A stretch of 64,000 bases of DNA. Origin: Roseateles puraquae. GTDB taxonomy: Bacteria; Pseudomonadota; Gammaproteobacteria; Burkholderiales; Burkholderiaceae_C. The notes under the pieces are model-generated. The model was not told the origin of the DNA. It saw only the letters and a list, made by a program, of their open reading frames with translations, and searched no databases. Position numbers and translations under genes: made by a program. This document shows positions 8,714 to 17,893 of the stretch, piece by piece (positions within the stretch are counted from its first letter, which is position 1; every line of letters begins with the position of its first letter). Where the stretch lies: assembly GCF_002205845.1 (NCBI RefSeq), contig NZ_NISI01000001.1, positions 1,178,001-1,242,000 on the forward strand, read 5' to 3'.

Positions 8714-11287
8714 ATGACGTCTGCCGCCCGAGCCTCGCGCCCACCTTCCACCCTGGCCGTTGCCTGGCGGCAGTTGCTGCGCGACTGGCGCGCCGGGGAG
8801 CTGCGTCTGCTGATGCTCGCTGTGGCGCTTGCGGTTGCGGCGCTCTGCGCGGTCGCCTTCCTGTCCGACCGCCTCGACCAAGGCCTGCGCCGGGACGCGG
8901 CGCAGCTGCTGGGCGGCGACGCCGTCGTGGCGAGCGACCAGCCCACGCCCCCCGCACTGGTGAACCTGGCGGCCGACCTGAAGCTGGCCACCGTGCGCAG
9001 CGCCACCTTCCCGAGCATGGCCCGCGCGACGGAGGCGCAGGGCGGAGAGAGCCGGCTGGTTGCGGTCAAGGCGGTCAGCGACGGTTACCCGCTGCGCGGC
9101 CAGCTCGTGCTGCGGGAGGCCCTTCCCGGCCGCCAGGGCGCGCCGGTGCGCGGCGAAGTCTGGGCCGATGTCGCCGTGGCCGATGGGCTCGGGCTGAAGC
9201 TCGGCGACGCGCTGTTGCTGGGCGACAGCGAACTCAAGCTCACCGCGCTGATCGAGACCGAACCCGACCGAGGTGCTGGTTTCGTCAACTTCGCGCCGCG
9301 CGTGCTGCTGACCGAGGCTGATCTGGCCGCGACCCGGCTCGTGCAGCCGGCCAGTCGTATCACGTACCGGCTGGCGGTGGTGCCGGCGCCGGGCGCTGCC
9401 GCCGATGCGGTGAGGCGCTTTGTCACGACGGCTGAGCAGCTGGTCGAGAAAGACAAGCTGCGCGGCGTGCGGTTGGAGTCGCTCGAATCCGGCCGCCCGG
9501 AGATGCGCCAGACCCTGGACCGCGCGGCGCGCTTCCTGCGCCTGGTGGCCATGCTGTCGGCCCTGCTGGCTGCCGTGGCGGTGGTGCTGGCTGCCCGTGA
9601 CTTCGCGGCCCGGCACCTGGACGCGTGCGCCATGCTGCGCGTGCTGGGCCAGCCGCAGCGGCGCATTGCCTGGGCCTACGGCCTGGAGTTCACGCTGGCC
9701 GGCCTGACCGCCAGCGTCGTGGGCGTGTTGCTGGGGTTGGCCCTGCACCAGGTGTTCGTGTCGCTGCTGGCCGGCCTCATCAACGTGAGCCTGCCGCCGC
9801 CCAGCCTCTGGCCGGCGCTGCTGGGCCTGGGGCTGGGCTTGTCGTTGCTGCTGGGCTTCGGGCTGCCGCCGGTGCTGCAGCTGGCGGCGGTGCCGCCGCT
9901 GCGCGTGATCCGGCGCGACCTGGGCGCCCCCAAGGCCGGGTCGCTGCTGGTGCTGGGCGCTGGCGTGGCAGGCCTGGCGGCCATCCTGGTCGTGCTGGCG
10001 GGCGACCTGACCCTGGGCGGCATCGCCGCGGCGGGCTTCGCCGGCGCGGTGCTGCTCTTCGCGTTGCTGGCCTGGGGCGCGGTCAAGCTGCTGCGGCGCA
10101 TCGTGCCGAGCAACGTCAGCGGCGCCGGCGTGCCGCGCTGGCTGCTGCTCGCGACGCGCCAGGTGGCGGCGCGGCCCGGCTTTGCGGTGATGCAGGTGTC
10201 GTCGCTGGCGGTGGGCCTGCTGGCCCTGGCCCTGCTGGTGCTGCTGCGCACCGACCTCATCGACAGCTGGCGACAGGCCACGCCCGCCTCGGCGCCGGAC
10301 CGCTTCGTCATCAACATCCAGCCCGACCAGTCTGACGCTTTCCGCCAGGCATTGAAGGATGCGGGCGTGGAGAACTACGACTGGTACCCGATGATCCGCG
10401 GCCGGCTGACCACCATCAACGGCACGCCGGTGCAGGCCCGCAAGTTCGACGAGGAGCGCGCGCAACGACTGGCCGAGCGGGAGTTCAACCTCAGCCACAC
10501 CGCCGAGCAGCCCTCGCACAACCAGGTGGTCGCGGGCCGCTGGGGCGACGCCCGGCCCGGCGAAATGGGCATGAGCGTGGAGGAAGGCCTGGCCAAGTCG
10601 CTGGGGCTCAAGCTCGGCGATCAGCTCGGCTTCGACATCGCCGGTCAGCCGGTGCAGGGGCGCATCACCAACCTGCGCAAGGTGGACTGGTCGTCGATGC
10701 GGGTGAACTTCTTCGTGCTGTTCGAGGCGGCTGACCTGCCGGACCTGCCCGCCACGCAGATTGCCGCCTACCGCACACCGCTCACGCCCGCCGGCCGCGG
10801 CCTGGACCGGGCGCTGGCGCGGCAGTTCCCCAACCTGACGGTCATCGACGTCTCGGCCCAGCTCAACCAGGTGCAGGGTGTGCTGGACCAGGTCATCCAG
10901 GCCGTGCAGTTCCTGTTCGGCTTCACGCTGGCCACGGGCCTTGTGGTGCTGCTGGCCGCCGTGGGCAGCACCCGCGAGGCGCGCACCCGTGAGTTCGGCC
11001 TGATGCGGGCCCTGGGTGCACCATCGTCGCTGCTGGCCCAGGTCCAGCGCGCCGAGTTGCTGGGCGTGGGCGCGCTGGCTGGCTTCCTGGCCGGGGCCGT
11101 GGCGCTGCTGCTGGCCGGGCTGATGGCGCGCTACGTGTTCCAGTTCGAATGGCAGATGAAGCCGTGGGTGCCGCTGGCGAGCGCGGCTTTCGGCGCCGTG
11201 CTGGCCTGGGGTGCCGGCTGGTGGAGCCTGCGTGGCGTGCTGCAGCGCCCGGTGGTGCAGACCCTGCGCGAGGCTCAAGCCGAATGA
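8714..11287 (+). CDS. FtsX-type ABC transporter permease (YbbP-like)
   Basis: 857 residues. ATG 8714 precedes an N-terminal transmembrane helix (LRLLMLAVALAVAALCAVAFL). Layout: TM helix, large periplasmic domain (about 55-270), a first FtsX module of membrane helices (about 275-500), a second periplasmic domain (about 515-715) and a last FtsX module including FGLMRALGAPSSLLAQVQRAELLGVGAL written here only in part as FGLMRALGAPSSLL. This matches the large duplicated permease class of YbbP, thought to extract lipids or lipoproteins from the inner membrane. The ATPase partner (YbbA type) is not adjacent. The stop overlaps the next gene's start by 4 nt (ATGA), pairing it with a sensor kinase. Confidence 0.88.
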   Translation: MTSAARASRPPSTLAVAWRQLLRDWRAGELRLLMLAVALAVAALCAVAFLSDRLDQGLRRDAAQLLGGDAVVASDQPTPPALVNLAADLKLATVRSATFPSMARATEAQGGESRLVAVKAVSDGYPLRGQLVLREALPGRQGAPVRGEVWADVAVADGLGLKLGDALLLGDSELKLTALIETEPDRGAGFVNFAPRVLLTEADLAATRLVQPASRITYRLAVVPAPGAAADAVRRFVTTAEQLVEKDKLRGVRLESLESGRPEMRQTLDRAARFLRLVAMLSALLAAVAVVLAARDFAARHLDACAMLRVLGQPQRRIAWAYGLEFTLAGLTASVVGVLLGLALHQVFVSLLAGLINVSLPPPSLWPALLGLGLGLSLLLGFGLPPVLQLAAVPPLRVIRRDLGAPKAGSLLVLGAGVAGLAAILVVLAGDLTLGGIAAAGFAGAVLLFALLAWGAVKLLRRIVPSNVSGAGVPRWLLLATRQVAARPGFAVMQVSSLAVGLLALALLVLLRTDLIDSWRQATPASAPDRFVINIQPDQSDAFRQALKDAGVENYDWYPMIRGRLTTINGTPVQARKFDEERAQRLAEREFNLSHTAEQPSHNQVVAGRWGDARPGEMGMSVEEGLAKSLGLKLGDQLGFDIAGQPVQGRITNLRKVDWSSMRVNFFVLFEAADLPDLPATQIAAYRTPLTPAGRGLDRALARQFPNLTVIDVSAQLNQVQGVLDQVIQAVQFLFGFTLATGLVVLLAAVGSTREARTREFGLMRALGAPSSLLAQVQRAELLGVGALAGFLAGAVALLLAGLMARYVFQFEWQMKPWVPLASAAFGAVLAWGAGWWSLRGVLQRPVVQTLREAQAE

Positions 11288-14200
11288 CGATGACACCGCG
11301 CGACATCGGCCGCTACCTGGCGCTGTCCGCGGGCATCACCGTCGTCTATTACCTGCTCGGCCGGCTCGGCCTGCTCATGGTGCTGCCCCCCTACCAGGTG
11401 GCGCCCATCTACCCGGCGGCGGGGTGGGGACTGGCGGTGCTGCTGGTGGGCGGCCTTCGCTTCCTGCCGGCCGTCGCGGTGGGCTCCTTCATCGTGCAGG
11501 CCACGACGATGGGCAACTTCAGCGAGTCGGTCCTGCCCCTGGCCGCGGGCATCGGTTTCGGGGCCGCAGCCCAGGCCGCGGCGGGCACGGTGCTGATGCG
11601 CCGCTGGTGCGGTCAGCCGCTGCTGCTGGCGTCGCCCCGCGAGGTGGCCGCGTATCTCGCGGCGGTGTCGGTGGCCGGGCTCATCAGCCCGACCTGCGCG
11701 ACGCTGCTGTTCAAGTCCCTGGACATCATCGGCGGTGGCCAGATGGCCCTGGTCTGGACCGTCTGGGCCACGGGTGACCTGATGGGCGTGCTGATCGCCA
11801 CGCCCATCACGCTGGCGCTGATCGGCCAGCCGCGCGAGGCCTGGGCCACGCGGCGGCTGAGTGTCGGCCTGCCGATGTTGCTGACCACGCTGCTGGTGGG
11901 CCTGGGCGTGGCCGTGACCATGGAATGGGACCGCCAGCGCAACCGGGCCGACTTCACGCGCGAGGCGGCCTCTGCCGCGCAGTCGCTGGCCGCGCGCCTG
12001 CGGGAGCCGCTGTTGGCGCTGGAAGGCACGCATGGCCTGGTCAAGGTCAAGCCTCGCCCGACCCGCGAGGAGTTCGCACGGGCCACCAGCGGCTTCCTGA
12101 CGGAAGAAAGCCCGCTGCTCGCGCTGGGTCAGTCATTGCGCGTGGCGCGGGCCGATGCCGAGCGCTTTACGGCGGCAGCCGCGGCGGACAACTTCCCCGG
12201 CGGCTTCCAGGTGCGAGACCGCATGCGCGCCGGGGATGTGCGGCCGCCGTCCGACGAGGACCTGCTGGTCATCCGGCTCATCGAGCCCCTGTCGCGCAAT
12301 GGCGGTGCCCTGGGCGTGAACGTGCGCACCATCCCGAGCGCGCGCGCCGCCATCGATCGAGCGGCGGCCGCCGGCCGGCCCGTGGCCTCGGCGGGCTTTC
12401 AGTTGTCGCAGGACCGCGAAGGCGCGGTCGGGGTGGTCATCTACCAGCCGCTGTACCGCCACGCGGGCCGGCCGGATGCGGCGAACCTGGACGGCGTCGT
12501 GTTCGCCACGCTGCGCCCTGACCTGCTCATGGCGCGCCTGGCCAACACCTGGCCGGACTATCTGGGCGTGTGCCTCGTCGACCTGGAACCTGAGGCCGCC
12601 TACCCCCGCCTCGCCGGGCGGTTGGGCTGCGAAGCCGTGGAACGCGGCGCTGATGCCAGCCTGCCGCTGGTGAAGCTGCCGGTGGAGTTTGGCGGCCGGC
12701 AGTGGGAGGTGCGGGTGTATGACCTGCCGGGCAAGCTCGTGCCACCGGGTCGCAGTTGGGCGTTCGCGCTGGTGGGGCTGCTGGCGACCGCGATGGTGGG
12801 CGCCCTGCTGCTGCTAATGTCGGGCCGCACCCAGCATGTCGAGGCCCTGGTCCAGGAGCGCACCGCAGCGCTCGAGCGCGAGATCGCCAACCGCACCGAG
12901 GGCGAGAAGGCCTTGCGCCAGAGCGAGCAGCGGTTTCGCAGCATCTTCGAGACGGCGCCGATCGGCATCGCCTTTGCCGACCTCAACGGCGGCTTCCAGG
13001 AGGTCAACGCGCACTTCTGCAAGCTGGTCGGCTACCCCGCGCTGACGCTGCTGGGCAAGCGCTCCATCGACATCACCCACCCCGACGACCGGCGCGAGGA
13101 CATCCGCCTGGGCCGCAGCCTGATGCGCGGTGAGATCCCGTTCTACCGGCGCCTCAAGCGCTATGTGCGTCCGGACGGCAGCATCGCCCACGCCCGCGTG
13201 CTGGTGAGCCTGCTGCGTGGGGGTGACGGCCGCCCGCACCGGCTGGTCGGCGTGGTGGAGGACATCACCGATCAGCTGCGCATCGAAGAACTCGACCGCG
13301 CGCGCGAAGCTGCCGAGGCGGCCAACCAGGCCAAGAACGAGTTCCTGTCGCGCATGAGCCATGAACTGCGCACGCCCATGAATGCCATCCTGGGCTTTAC
13401 CCAGCTGATGCAGATGGACGCCAGCGCCCCCCTGCCACCGGCACAGCGCAACCGCGCGCAGCAGATCGCCCAGGCCGGCTGGCATCTGCTGGAGATGATC
13501 AACGACACACTGGATCTGTCGCGCATTGAATCGGGGTCGCTGCGCCTGGACCTCAAACCCCTGGAACTGCCGCCGCTGCTGGCCCGGGCACTGGCCCTGG
13601 TGCAGGGCCAAGCCAGCGAGCGGGGCCTGGCCATCAGCCAACGGATCGACGCCGGCGCCGCCAGCATCCTGGGCGACGCGACGCGCGTGACCCAGATCCT
13701 GACCAATCTGTTGAGCAACGCGGTCAAGTACAACCATCCGGGCGGCAGCATCAGCATCACCGCCAGCGGCCCGCAACCCGGTTGGGTGGAGATCGCGGTT
13801 CGCGACACCGGCATCGGGCTGACGGACGAGCAGCGCGGCGCGCTGTTCCAGCCCTTCAACCGCCTGGGGCGCGAAAGCACGGGCCTGCCCGGCACCGGCA
13901 TCGGCCTGGTCATCAGCCAGCGCTTGGCCGAGATGATGGGCGGCAGCCTGCGGGCCGAGCCGGTCCAGGGCGGCCCTGGCGCCTGCTTCGTTTTGCGCCT
14001 GACGGCCGCCGATGCCGCCGCGCCCCCCAATGCCGAGGGAGGGCCCGAGCCGCAAGCCGAACGGCACGCCGTGCCGCGCCAGCGTGTGCTCTACATCGAA
14101 GACAACCCGATGAACGCTGAGGTGATGCGCGGGATCGTGGAGCAACGCCCCGGCATCGAACTCGAGACGGCCCCGACGCTCGAAGCGGGGCTGCAGGCGC

Positions 14201-14463
14201 TGCGCGCCCGGCCGCCAGCCCTGCTCTTGCTCGATTGGCAATTGCCCGACGGTGACGGCGAAGACCTGCTGCACGCCTTGGCGGACCTGGGGCTGGCCCT
14301 GCCCGTGATCGTGGTGTCCGCCAATGCGCAACCGGAGCAGATTGCGGCCGCCCGGGCGGCAGGCGCGCGCCACTACCTGACCAAGCCGCTGGACATCCGC
14401 GAACTCCTGGCCCTCGTCGATGAATTGTTGGCGCCGCCGTCTGAGGCAGAGCGGGCAGAATGA
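11284..14463 (+). CDS. Membrane hybrid histidine kinase MASE1-CHASE-PAS-HisKA-HATPase-REC
   Basis: 1059 residues. ATG 11284 overlaps the permease stop (ATGA). The N-terminal 220 residues hold many membrane helices of MASE1 type (YYLLGRLGLLMVLPPYQVAPIYP). A periplasmic CHASE domain (about 235-480) is closed by another helix (WAFALVGLLATAMVGALLLL). A coiled coil, a PAS domain (about 560-665, FRSIFETAPIGIAFADLNGG), HisKA with SHELRTP (H693), HATPase (NLLSNAVKYN, DTGIGL, GTGIGL) and a receiver with D984 (LLLDWQLPDGDGED) follow. It should sense an extracytoplasmic or membrane cue. No output regulator follows directly, but CheW is 34 bp downstream. Confidence 0.9.
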   Translation: MTMTPRDIGRYLALSAGITVVYYLLGRLGLLMVLPPYQVAPIYPAAGWGLAVLLVGGLRFLPAVAVGSFIVQATTMGNFSESVLPLAAGIGFGAAAQAAAGTVLMRRWCGQPLLLASPREVAAYLAAVSVAGLISPTCATLLFKSLDIIGGGQMALVWTVWATGDLMGVLIATPITLALIGQPREAWATRRLSVGLPMLLTTLLVGLGVAVTMEWDRQRNRADFTREAASAAQSLAARLREPLLALEGTHGLVKVKPRPTREEFARATSGFLTEESPLLALGQSLRVARADAERFTAAAAADNFPGGFQVRDRMRAGDVRPPSDEDLLVIRLIEPLSRNGGALGVNVRTIPSARAAIDRAAAAGRPVASAGFQLSQDREGAVGVVIYQPLYRHAGRPDAANLDGVVFATLRPDLLMARLANTWPDYLGVCLVDLEPEAAYPRLAGRLGCEAVERGADASLPLVKLPVEFGGRQWEVRVYDLPGKLVPPGRSWAFALVGLLATAMVGALLLLMSGRTQHVEALVQERTAALEREIANRTEGEKALRQSEQRFRSIFETAPIGIAFADLNGGFQEVNAHFCKLVGYPALTLLGKRSIDITHPDDRREDIRLGRSLMRGEIPFYRRLKRYVRPDGSIAHARVLVSLLRGGDGRPHRLVGVVEDITDQLRIEELDRAREAAEAANQAKNEFLSRMSHELRTPMNAILGFTQLMQMDASAPLPPAQRNRAQQIAQAGWHLLEMINDTLDLSRIESGSLRLDLKPLELPPLLARALALVQGQASERGLAISQRIDAGAASILGDATRVTQILTNLLSNAVKYNHPGGSISITASGPQPGWVEIAVRDTGIGLTDEQRGALFQPFNRLGRESTGLPGTGIGLVISQRLAEMMGGSLRAEPVQGGPGACFVLRLTAADAAAPPNAEGGPEPQAERHAVPRQRVLYIEDNPMNAEVMRGIVEQRPGIELETAPTLEAGLQALRARPPALLLLDWQLPDGDGEDLLHALADLGLALPVIVVSANAQPEQIAAARAAGARHYLTKPLDIRELLALVDELLAPPSEAERAE

Positions 14464-14497
14464 CGCCTGATCCCTTCCAACCCATTCACAGCGCCCG

Positions 14498-14998
14498 ATG
14501 AGTTCCACCGACCTTGTTCCCAGCAGCGGTGCCCAGGCCGTGCAGGCCTTGGCACGCCCTGACGGCCGCCAGTTCCTGACCTTCCGCATCGGTGAGGAGG
14601 AATATGGCCTGGACATCCTGCGCGTGCAGGAGATCCGCTCCTACGAACCGCCGACGCGGGTCGCCAACGCGCCGCACTTCGTGAAGGGCGTGGTCAACCT
14701 GCGCGGCGTCATCGTGCCCATCCTGGACCTGCGCCTGCGCCTGGGCCAGAGCGGCGAGTACAACGCCTTCACGGTCGTCATCGTGCTGAACGTGGCCGGC
14801 CGCGTGGTCGGCATTGTGGTGGACTCGGTGTCCGACGTGCTCGAACTGGGCGTCGACGAGATCAAGCCCCGCCCCGAAGTGCCCGCGGCCATGGATGCGC
14901 GCTTCATCACCGGCCTGGGCAAGCTCGGCGAGCGCATGCTCATCCTGCTGGACATCGAGGCCATGATCACGAGCCCGGATTTCGGCCTGGTCGACTGA
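14498..14998 (+). CDS. cheW: Chemotaxis coupling protein CheW
   Basis: 166 residues, one CheW domain (about 25-160). Typical blocks are present: FLTFRIGEEEYGLDILRVQEI, VKGVVNLRGVIVPILDLR, VGIVVDSVSDVLEL and FITGLGKLGERMLILLDIE. In the cytoplasm it bridges chemoreceptor tips and a CheA kinase. It is separated from the rest of any flagellar chemotaxis operon; the only CheA in this window is the Pil-Chp one at 46903-53133, which has its own CheW-like PilI. It may serve a kinase encoded elsewhere. The Shine-Dalgarno before ATG 14498 is weak. Confidence 0.93.
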   Translation: MSSTDLVPSSGAQAVQALARPDGRQFLTFRIGEEEYGLDILRVQEIRSYEPPTRVANAPHFVKGVVNLRGVIVPILDLRLRLGQSGEYNAFTVVIVLNVAGRVVGIVVDSVSDVLELGVDEIKPRPEVPAAMDARFITGLGKLGERMLILLDIEAMITSPDFGLVD

Positions 14999-15088
14999 GC
15001 AAAAACTGCCGGGCGGCGCACTCAAGTTAGCGGTCGCCCACTGTTTCAGCCTCAGAAACAATGCATTCCAGATGAGGCATCGTCTGAC

Positions 15089-15115
15089 TTAGCACTCACC
15101 AAGTCAGAGTGCTAA
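15089..15115. promoter_or_regulatory. CIRCE operator (HrcA binding site) upstream of rpoH
   Basis: A perfect copy of the CIRCE consensus: TTAGCACTC, a 9-nt spacer, GAGTGCTAA. It ends 51 nt before the rpoH start. A candidate sigma-70 promoter (TTAGCA at 15089-15094, 18 nt, TAATAT at 15113-15118; 4/6 matches each) is buried in it, so HrcA binding would occlude it. The operator is seen directly; the promoter is inference. Confidence 0.95.
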
Positions 15116-15166
15116 TATCTTGCGCATCGCAGCTGCTGTCGCTGCGGTCCTGCAAGGATTCACACG

Positions 15167-16084
15167 ATGTCTGCCTCTTCTGCCATTGCCGTCCGCGACC
15201 CCTGGGCCCTGGTGCCTTCGCTGGGCAATCTGGACGCCTACATCTCTGCCGTCAATCGCCTGCCTCTGCTCACCGCCGAGGAAGAAGGCGATGCGGCCCG
15301 CCGCCTGCGCGACAAGGGCGACCTGGAAGCCGCCGGTCGCCTTGTGCTGTCGCACCTGCGCCTGGTGGTGTCGATCTCGCGCCAGTACGTCGGCTACGGG
15401 CTGCCGCAAGGCGACCTGATCCAGGAAGGCAACGTCGGCCTGATGAAGGCCGTCAAGCGCTTCGACCCCGACCAGGGCGTGCGGCTGGTGAGCTACGCCA
15501 TGCACTGGATCAAGGCCGAGATCCACGAGTACATCTTGAAGAACTGGCGCATGGTCAAGGTCGCCACGACCAAGGCCCAACGCAAGTTGTTCTTCAACCT
15601 GCGCTCGATGAAGCATCAGCTCAAGGCCGAGCAGGCCGAGGGCCAGACGCACCGCAACACGCTCAGCGAAGCCGAGGTGGCGCATGTCGCCCGTGAGCTG
15701 AACGTGAAACGCGAGGAAGTGCTGGAGATGGAAACCCGCCTGTCCGGCGGCGATGTGGCCCTGGAGCCGCAGACCGACGACGACGGCGAGAGCTTCGCAC
15801 CCATCGCCTACCTGGCCGACGACAGCCATGAGCCGACCCGCGTGATCGAAGCACGGGCTCGTGACAGCATGGCCGGCGACGGCATCCAGCGCGCGCTCGA
15901 CGTGCTGGACCCGCGCAGCCGCCGCATCGTCGAGGAGCGCTGGCTGAAGGTCAACGACGACGCCTCCGGCGGCATGACGCTGCACGAACTGGCCGCCGAG
16001 TACGGCGTGTCGGCCGAACGCATCCGCCAGATCGAAGTCGCCGCGATGAAGAAGATGAAGAAGGCGCTGACCGAAGCGGCTTGA
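15167..16084 (+). CDS. rpoH: RNA polymerase sigma-32 factor RpoH
   Basis: 305 residues, full length for the family; ATG preceded by AAGGA at 8 nt. Region 1.2 is LGNLDAYISAVNRLPLLTAEEE. Region 2 holds VVSISRQYVGYGLPQGDLIQEGN and KRFDPDQGVRLVSYAMHWIKAEI. The RpoH box region follows (KVATTKAQRKLFFNLR), then region 4 with the C-terminal helix-turn-helix (LHELAAEYGVSAERIRQIEVAAMKKM). It directs polymerase to heat-shock promoters. The CIRCE operator just upstream places it under HrcA, joining the two classical heat-shock circuits. A hairpin terminator follows at 16106. Confidence 0.97.
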   Translation: MSASSAIAVRDPWALVPSLGNLDAYISAVNRLPLLTAEEEGDAARRLRDKGDLEAAGRLVLSHLRLVVSISRQYVGYGLPQGDLIQEGNVGLMKAVKRFDPDQGVRLVSYAMHWIKAEIHEYILKNWRMVKVATTKAQRKLFFNLRSMKHQLKAEQAEGQTHRNTLSEAEVAHVARELNVKREEVLEMETRLSGGDVALEPQTDDDGESFAPIAYLADDSHEPTRVIEARARDSMAGDGIQRALDVLDPRSRRIVEERWLKVNDDASGGMTLHELAAEYGVSAERIRQIEVAAMKKMKKALTEAA

Positions 16085-16105
16085 GTACAGCCCCGCGCCC
16101 CAGTA

Positions 16106-16130
16106 CAAAGCCCCGCACCGCGGGGCTTTG
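16106..16130 (+). terminator. Probable terminator of rpoH
   Basis: 11-bp perfect stem CAAAGCCCCGC/GCGGGGCTTTG with loop ACC, 22 nt after the rpoH stop. The stem ends in TTTG then TTC, so the T tract is short. The mirror image (TTTG on the minus strand) could also serve the convergent sco gene. Confidence 0.7.
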
Positions 16131-16141
16131 TTCATCCAGCG

Positions 16142-16194
16142 ACACCCGAGGGTCCGGCTCCGCCGGCCCGACGGGTGTGCCCCCTCGAGGGGGC
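16142..16194. repeat. Paired palindromes between rpoH and sco
   Basis: Two adjacent dyads in a convergent gap. The first (16142-16178) is an imperfect 17-bp stem with arms beginning ACACCCG and ending CGGGTGT. The second (16179-16194) is a perfect 16-bp palindrome GCCCCCTCGAGGGGGC. A small GGCC stem follows (to about 16208). The arrangement is like REP-type intergenic palindromes of Burkholderiales, a resemblance from memory only. Confidence 0.55.
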
Positions 16195-16217
16195 GGCCGC
16201 AGGCCGTAGGGGGTGAC

Positions 16218-16823
16218 CTACCTTTCGGCCAGCAGCAGCTTGATGTCGTCGCCCAGCGCCTGGGCGCCCGAGCCATAGCGGGCGTAGACGCGCACCCGCC
16301 CTTCGGTGTCGAAGATGAAGCTCGCCGCCGTGTGGTCCATGGTGTAGGTCTCGGGCGTCTTGCCGGGCACCTTGGCGTAGAAGACCTTGAACTCCTTGGC
16401 CGCGGCCTGGGTCTGCTCGGCGCTGCCCCGCAGCGCGACAAAGCTGGGGTCGAAGCTGGCCATGTAGGCCTTGAGCAGCTGGCCGGTGTCGCGCTCGGGG
16501 TCGATGGTGACGAAGACGCCCTGCACCTTCTCGCCGTCGGCGCCCAGAGAACGCTTCACCTCGGCCACTTCGGCCATGGTCGTGGGGCAGACGTCCGGGC
16601 ACTGGGTGTAGCCGAAGAAGACCACCACGACCTTGCCCTTGAAGTCGGCGAGGGAGCGGGCGCGGCCGTCCTGGTCGGTGAGGTTGAGGGTGCGCGCGTA
16701 CTCGGCGCCTGTGAGGTCCACGCCCTTGAAGGCCTGCTTCTCGGGGCCGGACTTCTGGCAGCCGGCAAGGGTCAGGGCCGCGAGTGCCGTCACGGCGGCC
16801 AGGGCGAAACGGCGGGTGGTCAT
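16218..16823 (-). CDS. SCO1/SenC family copper chaperone
   Basis: 201 residues. A lipoprotein signal ([22 protein letters not shown]) anchors a thioredoxin-fold domain. The copper site is complete: CPDVC (CxxxC) in [20 protein letters not shown] and the distal His in [16 protein letters not shown] proteins deliver or prepare copper for the CuA centre of cytochrome oxidase subunit II, whose gene is in the same block (24221-25405). Its start overlaps the ctaB stop by 4 nt (ATGA), making it the last gene of the ctaA-ctaB-sco run. Confidence 0.93.
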   Translation of the reverse strand: MTTRRFALAAVTALAALTLAGCQKSGPEKQAFKGVDLTGAEYARTLNLTDQDGRARSLADFKGKVVVVFFGYTQCPDVCPTTMAEVAEVKRSLGADGEKVQGVFVTIDPERDTGQLLKAYMASFDPSFVALRGSAEQTQAAAKEFKVFYAKVPGKTPETYTMDHTAASFIFDTEGRVRVYARYGSGAQALGDDIKLLLAER

Positions 16824-17725
16824 GCGATGTAGTGGTCGATCAGGAGGGCCGCAAAAAGCAGCGACAGATGCCAGATGGAGAACCAGAAGGTCCGCCGCGC
16901 CAGCATCTCCGAATAGCTGCGCCACAGCCGGAAGGCATAGCCGCAGAAGCCCAGCCCCAGCAGCACCGCGCTGGCCAGGTAGAACCAGCCGCTCATGCCG
17001 GTCAGGTAGGGCAGCAAGGTGGCGGCGAACAGCACCCAGGTGTAGAGCAGGATCTGCAGCCGGGTGTAGTCGTTGCCGTGGGTGACCGGCAGCATGGGCA
17101 GGCCAGCGCGTGCGTAGTCTTCGGCGCGGTACAGGGCCAGGGCCCAGAAGTGCGGCGGTGTCCAGAGGAAGATGATCAGGCACAGCAGCCAGGCCTCGAA
17201 GCCCACCTCGCCGCGCAAGGCCGCCCAGCCCAGCACCGGCGGCATGGCCCCGGAGGCGCCGCCGATCACGATGTTCTGCGGCGTCATGGGCTTGAGGATG
17301 ACGGTGTAGATGACCGCGTAGCCGACGAAGGTGGCGAAGGTCAGCCACATGGTCAGCACGTTGACGTAGACGCCGAGCAGCAGCATGCCCATGGCGCACA
17401 GCAGGGCCGAGAAGGCCAGCGTCTGCGGCCGGCTGAGCTCGCCCTTGGCGGTGGCGCGCCAGGCGGTGCGCTTCATGCGGGCATCGATGCCGTCTTCAAT
17501 GAGGCAGTTGAACGCCGCCGCGGCACCGGCCACCAGCCAGATGCCGACGATGGCAGCCAGCATGGTGAGGGCCTGAGACAAGTCAGGCAGGCCTGGCACG
17601 GCCAGCGCCATGCCGATGGCAGCGCAGAAGACGATGAGCTGGACGACGCGGGGCTTGGTCAGCTGGTAGAACTGCTGCCAGCGCGGGCTGTGCACCAGGG
17701 CACTGGCGGTGGACGTGGAAGCCAT
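16820..17725 (-). CDS. ctaB: Protoheme IX farnesyltransferase (heme O synthase)
   Basis: 301 residues, polytopic inner-membrane UbiA-family prenyltransferase. The first Asp-rich motif region is [20 protein letters not shown], with LTKPRVVQL near the N terminus and [21 protein letters not shown] as the second conserved loop. It farnesylates heme B to heme O, the substrate of CtaA encoded just upstream. It overlaps sco by 4 nt. A 168-bp gap with three hairpins separates it from ctaA. Confidence 0.97.
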   Translation of the reverse strand: MASTSTASALVHSPRWQQFYQLTKPRVVQLIVFCAAIGMALAVPGLPDLSQALTMLAAIVGIWLVAGAAAAFNCLIEDGIDARMKRTAWRATAKGELSRPQTLAFSALLCAMGMLLLGVYVNVLTMWLTFATFVGYAVIYTVILKPMTPQNIVIGGASGAMPPVLGWAALRGEVGFEAWLLCLIIFLWTPPHFWALALYRAEDYARAGLPMLPVTHGNDYTRLQILLYTWVLFAATLLPYLTGMSGWFYLASAVLLGLGFCGYAFRLWRSYSEMLARRTFWFSIWHLSLLFAALLIDHYIA

Positions 17726-17798
17726 ATCAGTTGTCTGTCACCTTGACTGTTTTCGGGCCGAGCGCTGGGCTGCACCCGAGCCGGCCCGGCGGGCGATG

Positions 17799-17875
17799 TG
17801 CTTGCCGGTCAAGCCGGCAAGCATCGCCGTCCCCACGGGGGACCGACTGGGCTTGCCCGCGTTCAGCAGGGCAAG
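17799..17875. repeat. Three successive hairpins in the ctaA-ctaB gap
   Basis: Hairpin 1: 17799-17823, a perfect 10-bp stem TGCTTGCCGG/CCGGCAAGCA with a 5-nt loop. Hairpin 2: 17829-17843, GTCCCC/GGGGAC. Hairpin 3: 17852-17875, CTTGCCC/GGGCAAG. No T tract follows on the coding (minus) strand, so these look like intergenic palindromes or mRNA-processing structures rather than plain terminators. Confidence 0.55.
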
Positions 17876-17893
17876 ACTGGGCGAGGGGCAGTT

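Noticed and set aside
8540-11296. A 918-codon open frame antisense to the FtsX-type permease
   Set aside because: Composition is Gln/His/Arg-rich without recognisable motifs; the plus-strand frame has membrane helices and FtsX signatures.
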